Source of the DNA: Bisgaardia hudsonensis
Lineage (GTDB): Bacteria > Pseudomonadota > Gammaproteobacteria > Enterobacterales > Pasteurellaceae
Length of the DNA: 64,000 bases
Reading direction: 5' to 3'
Assembly (NCBI RefSeq): GCF_004345785.1
Contig: NZ_SLXI01000001.1
Location: forward strand, 62,001 to 126,000
The translations under genes were made by a program, and so were the position numbers. This document shows, one piece after another, positions 58,254 through 64,000 of this stretch. The notes under the pieces are model-generated. The model was not told the DNA's origin, did not search any database, and saw nothing but the letters and a program-made list of their open reading frames with translations. Numbering within the stretch: position 1 is the first letter of the stretch; the number at the start of each line of letters is the position of its first letter.

Positions 58254-59114
58254 ATGGTAGTCATTATTCGTTCATTTTACATTTTATTTTTATTAATATT
58301 TTCAATTTCAGCTCAAGCAACGACAAAACAGGACTATGGTATCCATGGTGCTACTTTAAAATATCATAAGGTTTCAAATAAGCCGTATTCTTATAATGTA
58401 AAAGGTAAAACATATGCAGTAAAATCTATTGATAAATCTAAACATTATAAAGCGATAGGAATAGCAAGTTATTATCATCAAAAGTTTCATGGACGACGTA
58501 CTGCTAATGGTGAGTATTTTAATAATAATAGTTATACCGCTGCACATAATACATTACCGATTAATACTTATGTTTTAGTCACAAATTTACGTAATAATCG
58601 TAAAGTAATTGTAAGAATTAATGATAGAGGGCCATTTTCAAAAGGGAGAATTATTGATTTATCAAGATTAGCCGCTCAAAAAATAGGTATATTGAATTCT
58701 GGTGTTGCTAAAGTTAAATTAGAAGCATTATATGTTCATAAAAATGGAAAGGTCACTGGAATTGGTGTAAAAAGTTTGTCTAAGCTAGCTAAAACAAAAG
58801 ATATTAAGGAAAAGCTAAGTTATGAAGATAAAGATTTGGCTACAAATGATAAAACAAAAATTGACTCTCAAATAGAAAAGAAGGCTACGTCTTTTTTCCA
58901 ATTGAGAGTAGTTGGTTTTAGTTCGCAAAAAAGCGCAGAAAAAACACTTTATCAATTATCGAATAAATATAATGGTCATATAGTAAAAAGTGGTAATAAA
59001 TATGATATTTATTTTGGAAACCTTGATACAAAGGGTAAAATTGGACAATTAAAAGAGAAGATTAAAAAATTAACTCGTTCACCACAGTTTATTGTTTATG
59101 AATACAATAACTAA
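58254..59114 (+). CDS. rlpA: RlpA-like septal lytic transglycosylase/SPOR protein
   Basis: I chose the ATG at 58254, which gives a signal peptide (IIRSFYILFLLIFSISAQA) and 286 residues; an upstream in-frame start inside rodA is less likely. The double-psi beta-barrel has GIASYYHQKFHGRRTANGE and RINDRGPFSKGRIIDLS. The C-terminal part (FFQLRVVGFSSQKSAEKTL onward) is a SPOR domain that binds denuded glycan at the septum. There is no lipobox Cys, unlike E. coli RlpA. It lies between rodA and dacA, as in many proteobacteria. Confidence 0.9.
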   Translation: MVVIIRSFYILFLLIFSISAQATTKQDYGIHGATLKYHKVSNKPYSYNVKGKTYAVKSIDKSKHYKAIGIASYYHQKFHGRRTANGEYFNNNSYTAAHNTLPINTYVLVTNLRNNRKVIVRINDRGPFSKGRIIDLSRLAAQKIGILNSGVAKVKLEALYVHKNGKVTGIGVKSLSKLAKTKDIKEKLSYEDKDLATNDKTKIDSQIEKKATSFFQLRVVGFSSQKSAEKTLYQLSNKYNGHIVKSGNKYDIYFGNLDTKGKIGQLKEKIKKLTRSPQFIVYEYNN

Positions 59115-59149
59115 TTAACTAAGAATAAAATAATAGGATATAGAAAAAT

Positions 59150-60337
59150 ATGTTAAAAAATATAGTTAAAGTAACAAAATTAACATTTGTAGCAAGTTTA
59201 TTTATGTCATCAACGAACGTTTTCGCTGAAGATATTAATTATGGTATTGCTAGCCCAAATTTAAATGCTCAAACTTATATATTAATGGACTACCATTCTG
59301 GTGCTGTATTGGCATCGCTTAATCCCGATCAAAGACAATATCCCGCTTCATTGACTAAGATGATGACAAGTTATGTTGTTGGAGATGCAATAAAGCAAGG
59401 GAGAATACATTATGATGATACTATAATTGTGGGAGAGAGTTCTTGGGGCAAGAATTTTCCTGGATCATCAAAAATGTTTCTGAATTTAAATCAGCAAGTG
59501 TCAGTTAAAGATTTAAATCGAGGTATTATTATCGCATCAGGTAATGATGCCTGTGTCGCTATGGCTGAACATATTTCTGGTACAGAGCAGAGCTTTATTG
59601 ACACTATGAATAAATATGTTAGCCAGTTTGGTCTCAAAAATACGCATTTTACAACTGTGCATGGATTAGATGATGATAATCAGTATTCTTCAGCAAGGGA
59701 TATGGCAATTATTGGGCATCATATTATTAGTGATTTACCTGAAGAATATAAGATTTACGCAGAAAAAGATTTTACTTTTAATAAGATTAAACAGCCAAAC
59801 CGTAATGGATTATTATGGGATAAATCTATGAATGTTGATGGAATGAAAACAGGTCATACGGATAAAGCTGGATATAATTTAGTCGCATCAGCAATAGGAA
59901 ATGGTAATATGCGTCTAATTTCTGTTGTAATGGGCGTTCCTACTCAAAAAGGTAGAGAGATAGAAAGTAAAAAATTATTACAATGGGGATTTTCTCATTT
60001 TGAAACATTTAAGGTATTAGATAGTACAACAACGGTGTCTGAAGAAAGTGTGTACTATGGTGACAAATCTCAAATTAAATTAGGGGTTTTGAATGAAGTT
60101 TTTGTTACCTTACCTAAAGGACGTAAGCAAGAAGTTAAATCCCGTTATGAATTAGATAAAAAATATTTAGAAGCACCGTTATCTAAAGGTCAGGTCGTCG
60201 GTAAAATTATTTATGAATTAGATGGGCGAAACATTGCAAGTATCAATTTGCAAGTAACAGAAGATGTTAAAGAAGCAGGTATGCTTGGAAAGTCTTGGGA
60301 TTGGATTGTTTTAACTGTTAAGGGACTATTTAATTAG
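59150..60337 (+). CDS. dacA: D-alanyl-D-alanine carboxypeptidase (PBP5)
   Basis: A 395-residue low-molecular-weight PBP that trims pentapeptides. It has a signal peptide (VASLFMSSTNVFA) and S67-L-T-K70 (SLTKMMTSYV), SGNDACVAMAEH, and KTGHTDKAGYNLV. The C-terminal domain ends in an amphipathic helix (LGKSWDWIVLTVKGLF) that docks in the inner membrane. Length and motifs match PBP5/6. A terminator built from two uptake sequences follows. Confidence 0.96.
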   Translation: MLKNIVKVTKLTFVASLFMSSTNVFAEDINYGIASPNLNAQTYILMDYHSGAVLASLNPDQRQYPASLTKMMTSYVVGDAIKQGRIHYDDTIIVGESSWGKNFPGSSKMFLNLNQQVSVKDLNRGIIIASGNDACVAMAEHISGTEQSFIDTMNKYVSQFGLKNTHFTTVHGLDDDNQYSSARDMAIIGHHIISDLPEEYKIYAEKDFTFNKIKQPNRNGLLWDKSMNVDGMKTGHTDKAGYNLVASAIGNGNMRLISVVMGVPTQKGREIESKKLLQWGFSHFETFKVLDSTTTVSEESVYYGDKSQIKLGVLNEVFVTLPKGRKQEVKSRYELDKKYLEAPLSKGQVVGKIIYELDGRNIASINLQVTEDVKEAGMLGKSWDWIVLTVKGLFN

Positions 60338-60363
60338 TCTTATTTTACTTGAAAATTATTAAA

Positions 60364-60395
60364 ATAACCGCACTTTATATACAAAGTGCGGTTAT
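60364..60395 (+). terminator. Terminator formed by an inverted pair of uptake sequences
   Basis: ACCGCACTT (60367-60375) and AAGTGCGGT (60384-60392) form the core of a 13-bp stem, 27-58 bp after dacA. Converging uptake sequences doubling as terminators are common in Haemophilus. Confidence 0.85.
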
Positions 60396-60415
60396 AAATT
60401 TTATAGGATATAGAT

Positions 60416-60712
60416 ATGTCAACAAAAGAGATAAAATTAAACGAAATACCACAACAAAAGTTAAAAGATTTACTTGAATTTCCTTGTGCTTTTACATTTA
60501 AAGTTGTAGGTGCAAATAGAGAATCGTTAGTTGATGATGTTATTCAGATTGTACAAAAATATGCACAGGGTGATTATAATCCTAGACAAAATATTAGTTC
60601 AAAAGGGACCTATAATTCGGTCTCAGTTGATATTATTGCAGAAAACATTGAACAAGTTGAAACTTTATATTCAGAATTAGCTAAAATTGATGGCGTAAGA
60701 ATGGTGTTATAA
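60416..60712 (+). CDS. ybeD: YbeD/DUF493 family protein
   Basis: A 98-residue ferredoxin-like (ACT-like) protein with [17 protein letters not shown] and the family [20 protein letters not shown] segment. YbeD lies between dacA and lipB in E. coli, as here; its function is unknown, with structural similarity to allosteric domains. It has an ATAGGA ribosome-binding site. Confidence 0.93.
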   Translation: MSTKEIKLNEIPQQKLKDLLEFPCAFTFKVVGANRESLVDDVIQIVQKYAQGDYNPRQNISSKGTYNSVSVDIIAENIEQVETLYSELAKIDGVRMVL

Positions 60713-60770
60713 ACGTAGTTTTAATTGTATATTTATGTTTTATCACAGTATTGGATTATAAGACGATAAT

Positions 60771-61427
60771 ATGAATCAACAACATTTGATTGTTCGTCAG
60801 CTTGGTGTTCAAGAATATCATCAGGTGTGGGAGCAAATGAAAAATTTCACGGATAAGCGGGATGATGATACGGCTGATGAGATTTGGTTAGTCCAGCATC
60901 CAGCCGTGTTTACACAAGGTTCAGCAGGTAAAGCAGAACATTTGTTACAAAAAACAGATATTCCAGTAGTTCAGTCTGATCGTGGTGGACAAATTACTTA
61001 TCATGGTTTAGGCCAACAGATTATGTATGTGTTGATTGATATTAAACGCCATAAGGCGAGAGGTTATGATCTCAGTGTACGTGATTTAGTTACAGCTTTG
61101 GAGCAGACTGTTATAAAAACACTTTCTGAATATAATATTGAGGCTTATGCTAAGGCAGATGCTCCAGGTGTTTATGTTGATAACAAAAAAATTTGCTCTT
61201 TAGGTCTAAGAATCCGTAAAGGTTGTTCTTTTCATGGATTAGCATTTAATATTAATATGGATCTATTACCATTTCGACAGATTAATCCCTGTGGCTATGC
61301 TGGATTAGAGATGTGTCAATTAGTTGATTTTATTGATGAGAATGAAGCACTTTGCGATAAAGTGTCGCCTAAATTAGTTAAATACTTTACCCAAATATTA
61401 AGTTATAATAATGTTAAAATTTTGTAA
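60771..61427 (+). CDS. lipB: LipB, octanoyl-[ACP]:protein octanoyltransferase
   Basis: LipB transfers octanoate from ACP to lipoyl domains, the first step of lipoate attachment. The 218-residue protein has [37 protein letters not shown] and [13 protein letters not shown] with the catalytic Cys of the Cys/Lys pair. It precedes lipA, which completes the pathway. Confidence 0.96.
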   Translation: MNQQHLIVRQLGVQEYHQVWEQMKNFTDKRDDDTADEIWLVQHPAVFTQGSAGKAEHLLQKTDIPVVQSDRGGQITYHGLGQQIMYVLIDIKRHKARGYDLSVRDLVTALEQTVIKTLSEYNIEAYAKADAPGVYVDNKKICSLGLRIRKGCSFHGLAFNINMDLLPFRQINPCGYAGLEMCQLVDFIDENEALCDKVSPKLVKYFTQILSYNNVKIL

Positions 61428-61450
61428 TAATAAATTCGAGAAATAGATTT

Positions 61451-62413
61451 ATGGCGACTCCTTTTAAAATGGAACGTGGCGTTAAATATCGTGATGCCGC
61501 AAAAACTACCATTATTCCTGTAAAAAATATCGATCCTAATCAGGAATTATTAAAAAAACCTGAATGGATGAAAATCAAGTTACCAGCTAATTCAGCTAAA
61601 ATTGATAGTATAAAAAATGGTATGCGTCGCCATGGTTTACATTCAGTTTGTGAAGAGGCTTCTTGCCCAAATTTACATGAATGTTTTAATCATGGTACGG
61701 CTACTTTTATGATTTTAGGAGCTATTTGTACACGTCGTTGTCCATTTTGCGATGTAGCTCATGGTAAGCCTTTACCGCCAGATATTGAAGAACCTCGTAA
61801 GTTAGCTGAAACTATTCAAGATATGAAATTACGTTATGTGGTCATTACCTCTGTAGATCGTGATGATTTACCTGATCGTGGTGCAGGACATTTTGCTGAA
61901 TGTGTGAAAGAAATTCGTCGTATTAATCCAGATACGAAAGTAGAAATCTTGGTACCTGATTTTAGAGGGCGTATTGAAAAAGCGCTAGATAAATTAAAAG
62001 ATAATCCACCAGATGTATTTAATCATAATTTAGAGAATGTACCTCGATTATATCGTGATATTCGTCCTGGGGCTGATTATCAATGGTCATTAAAATTATT
62101 GAGAGAGTTTAAAGCTATGTTCCCTCATATTCCGACTAAATCAGGATTAATGGTTGGATTGGGAGAAACAAATGAAGAGATTTTAGAGGTAATGCAAGAT
62201 TTACGGGATAACGGGGTGACGATGTTGACGCTAGGTCAATATTTGCAACCTAGCCGTTTCCATCTGCCCGTTGCACGCTATGTCTCTCCTGATGAATTTG
62301 ACCGCTTTCGCGAAGAAGCGAATAAAATGGGATTTGAACATGCGGCTTGTGGTCCTTTTGTTCGTTCTTCTTATCATGCTGATTTACAAGCTAGTGGTGG
62401 ACTGGTTAAATAA
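61451..62413 (+). CDS. lipA: LipA, lipoyl synthase
   Basis: LipA inserts two sulfurs into octanoyl chains by radical SAM chemistry. The 320-residue protein has the sacrificial cluster motif [12 protein letters not shown] and the SAM cluster motif CTRRCPFC, with [12 protein letters not shown] and TLGQYLQPS. Length equals E. coli LipA (321). It is 24 bp after lipB, with a terminator after it. Confidence 0.97.
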   Translation: MATPFKMERGVKYRDAAKTTIIPVKNIDPNQELLKKPEWMKIKLPANSAKIDSIKNGMRRHGLHSVCEEASCPNLHECFNHGTATFMILGAICTRRCPFCDVAHGKPLPPDIEEPRKLAETIQDMKLRYVVITSVDRDDLPDRGAGHFAECVKEIRRINPDTKVEILVPDFRGRIEKALDKLKDNPPDVFNHNLENVPRLYRDIRPGADYQWSLKLLREFKAMFPHIPTKSGLMVGLGETNEEILEVMQDLRDNGVTMLTLGQYLQPSRFHLPVARYVSPDEFDRFREEANKMGFEHAACGPFVRSSYHADLQASGGLVK

Positions 62414-62438
62414 GTTAGAAACTCGCCATATAAAAAAC

Positions 62439-62468
62439 TAAAAGGAAGATACAATATCTTCCTTTTTA
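62439..62468 (+). terminator. Terminator after lipA
   Basis: AAAGGAAGATA (62441-62451) pairs with TATCTTCCTTT (62455-62465) and ends in T5. Confidence 0.85.
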
Positions 62469-62495
62469 CGTTTCTAAAAATTATTTCTCTAAGGA

Positions 62496-63077
62496 TTATT
62501 TTCTTTTCAAAGGGAAAAAACGCCAATATAAAATGAAGCTTACAGTAATACCAATAATAATTGGTGCAAGCTCAATTCCTTTTACCGATGAGTAATAATG
62601 AATGGCGGCGAGAATAATCGCTACATAAGCAAACTGATGAACAGTAAACCACCGTTGTCCTAATTTTTTCTTTATAAATGGTACAGACGTTATTGCCATT
62701 ATGCTAAGAATAATAAAGGCGGTAGCGCCTAAAATTAAATAAGTGCGGTCAAATATTTCGTTAAAAAATAGATTAATATCACTTCCTAATTCTAAGACTA
62801 AATAGCTAGCTACGTGCAATACTGCCCAAAAGAAAGCCCATAATCCTAAAGCACGACGTAATACTTGATATTGATTTTTATTAATAATTTGTAGAATGAT
62901 ACCAAGTATAAACATTGCACAAAAAATTATAATGGCAGTGTAACCTAAAAAATGTTCAAGATCTTTTACTGGATCGGCACTTAATGCAGTTGCTTCTGGA
63001 TCAATTAATACAAAACCGCACCATAATAAAGGTATTGCACAAGCAATATGAGTAATTAATCTTAATAATGTTAACAT
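62496..63077 (-). CDS. msrQ: MsrQ, haem-binding membrane subunit of the periplasmic methionine sulfoxide reductase
   Basis: MsrQ passes electrons from the quinone pool to MsrP. The 193-residue protein has six hydrophobic segments and haem-ligand histidines in the family pattern: AVLHVASYLV and WFTVHQFAYVAIILAAIHYY. Its start overlaps the msrP stop by one base. An uptake sequence lies near 62741. Confidence 0.93.
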   Translation of the reverse strand: MLTLLRLITHIACAIPLLWCGFVLIDPEATALSADPVKDLEHFLGYTAIIIFCAMFILGIILQIINKNQYQVLRRALGLWAFFWAVLHVASYLVLELGSDINLFFNEIFDRTYLILGATAFIILSIMAITSVPFIKKKLGQRWFTVHQFAYVAIILAAIHYYSSVKGIELAPIIIGITVSFILYWRFFPLKRK

Positions 63078-64000
63078 TAGTAATTCACCTTCAGATCTAA
63101 ATCTTTGTATAAATGGGCTACTTCTTTTTCGTATCCATTAAACATTAAGGTCGGTTGACGTTTAATTGAAAATAAGCCACCACTACCGATAACACGCTCA
63201 GAAGCTTGAGACCAGCGAGGATGATCGACTTGTGGATTAACATTGGCATAAAAGCCATATTCGTGTGGTGCTAGTTTTTCCCAAGTTGTTTGTGGACGAG
63301 TTTCAGAGAAAGTAATTTTCACAATAGATTTAATGCTTTTAAAGCCGTATTTCCATGGCACAACAAGGCGAATAGGTGCACCATTTTGTGGTGGCAATGT
63401 TTTTCCATATAAGCCTACAGAGAGCAATGTTAGTGGGTTTAATGCTTCATCTAAACGTAATGCTTCTACATAAGGATAATCAATACCGCCACCAAGGAAA
63501 TAATCTTTTTGTCCTGGCATCTGTTCTGGATCATGTAATGTATGGAAAACAACGTATTTTGCTTTACTCGTTGGCTTGGCTTGCTCAATTATACGTGCGA
63601 GTTCAAACCCAATCCAAGGTACGACCATTGACCATGCTTCAACACAACGTAGTCGATATATTCTTTCTTCTAATGGATAGGTTGTGAGTAATTGTTGATA
63701 ATTTAATGTAAATGGATTTTCGACTTCCCCTGTGATTTCTAGTGTCCAAGGATCTACTTTTAAATGTTGAGCATTATTAGCTGGATCACTTTTACTCGTA
63801 CCAAACTCATAAAAATTGTTGTAACCAATAACTTTATTTTCTGGGGTGAGTGATAATGTGCTGTCATTATTTTTTTTGAATGTTAATGAACTTAAACTTG
63901 CCTTATTTGGTGTATCTGCGAGTGTTATTTTGGGTAATGAAGCTCCAATCGCTCCAGCACCTAAAGCCGCAATAATTCTGCGACGTTGATAGAAAATATG
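63077..64000 (-). CDS. msrP: MsrP, periplasmic molybdopterin methionine sulfoxide reductase (5' end beyond window)
   Basis: The frame is open from the window end to the TAA at 63077-63079, so 307 residues are visible and only the first few are missing. The visible N-terminus has a twin-arginine leader ([18 protein letters not shown]), consistent with export by TatABC. The molybdopterin-binding Cys is in [19 protein letters not shown]. The C-terminal part has [18 protein letters not shown] and [15 protein letters not shown]. MsrPQ repairs oxidised methionines in periplasmic proteins. It is transcribed with msrQ. Confidence 0.95.
   Translation of the reverse strand, partial: HIFYQRRRIIAALGAGAIGASLPKITLADTPNKASLSSLTFKKNNDSTLSLTPENKVIGYNNFYEFGTSKSDPANNAQHLKVDPWTLEITGEVENPFTLNYQQLLTTYPLEERIYRLRCVEAWSMVVPWIGFELARIIEQAKPTSKAKYVVFHTLHDPEQMPGQKDYFLGGGIDYPYVEALRLDEALNPLTLLSVGLYGKTLPPQNGAPIRLVVPWKYGFKSIKSIVKITFSETRPQTTWEKLAPHEYGFYANVNPQVDHPRWSQASERVIGSGGLFSIKRQPTLMFNGYEKEVAHLYKDLDLKVNY

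Overview
The window is a 64-kb, AT-rich stretch of a Pasteurellaceae chromosome from the Haemophilus influenzae-type uptake-sequence clade. The evidence is more than twenty copies of the 9-mer AAGTGCGGT (either strand), the competence pilin operon comNOPQ followed by recC behind a CRP-S-like site, and Haemophilus-like gene blocks: ubiJ-ubiB-tatABC, cydABX-ybgE, ybgC-tolQRAB-pal, and rsfS-rlmH-mrdAB-rlpA-dacA-ybeD-lipBA. Most of the window is ordinary housekeeping DNA.

Layout: 1-5.1 kb holds ubiquinone biosynthesis, Tat export and hemB. 5.2-12.7 kb is a complete type II-C CRISPR-Cas locus: a tracrRNA gene on the minus strand with its own promoter, cas9 (1053 aa), cas1, cas2, and an array of 38 full repeats plus one broken repeat, at a strict 66-bp period. 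12.66-14.9 kb is debris of Mu-like phage fused to the broken repeat: a truncated gpG-type gene, a MuF-type gene with a nuclease-like tail, a second gpG start in opposite orientation, and two tRNA-like elements. 14.9-35.2 kb carries dppA, a HAD phosphatase, clpB, a phosphopantetheinyl transferase, hflKC, darP, pmbA, a candidate Fur-controlled small RNA, hpt, cytochrome bd genes and the Tol-Pal system. 35.3-45.2 kb has four tRNA-Lys genes, competence pilins, recC, cysS, two cyclophilins and a TatD-type hydrolase. 45.2-54.2 kb has nrdGD with NrdR boxes and a sulfatase cluster (TauE-like exporter, sodium symporter, sulfatase, Crp-type regulator, sulfatase maturase). The rest is cell-wall elongation, lipoate synthesis and msrPQ, cut by the window end.

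Main observations. (1) CRISPR spacer 16 (11151-11180) is a perfect 30/30 reverse-complement match to the sulfatase gene of the same chromosome (51991-52020), so the locus encodes a self-targeting guide. The flank reads CCAAGGTG, close to but not matching the N4GATT-type PAM of related Cas9 proteins. (2) Two diverged tRNA-like elements (12911-12975 plus, 14456-14535 minus) have covarying acceptor, D and T stems, but a hairpin with a GAAA-containing loop replaces the anticodon arm. Each lies about 45 bp from, and divergent to, a gpG-type start. One abuts the end of the MuF gene, whose C-terminus resembles colicin/RelE-type RNases; a decoy or immunity role is a testable speculation. (3) The phage debris is bounded by a truncated CRISPR repeat on one side and a degenerate repeat-like stretch on the other. 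(4) A Fur-box-overlapped promoter and terminator define a likely iron-responsive sRNA between pmbA and hpt.

All calls rest on reading the sequence and family knowledge; no database search was run.
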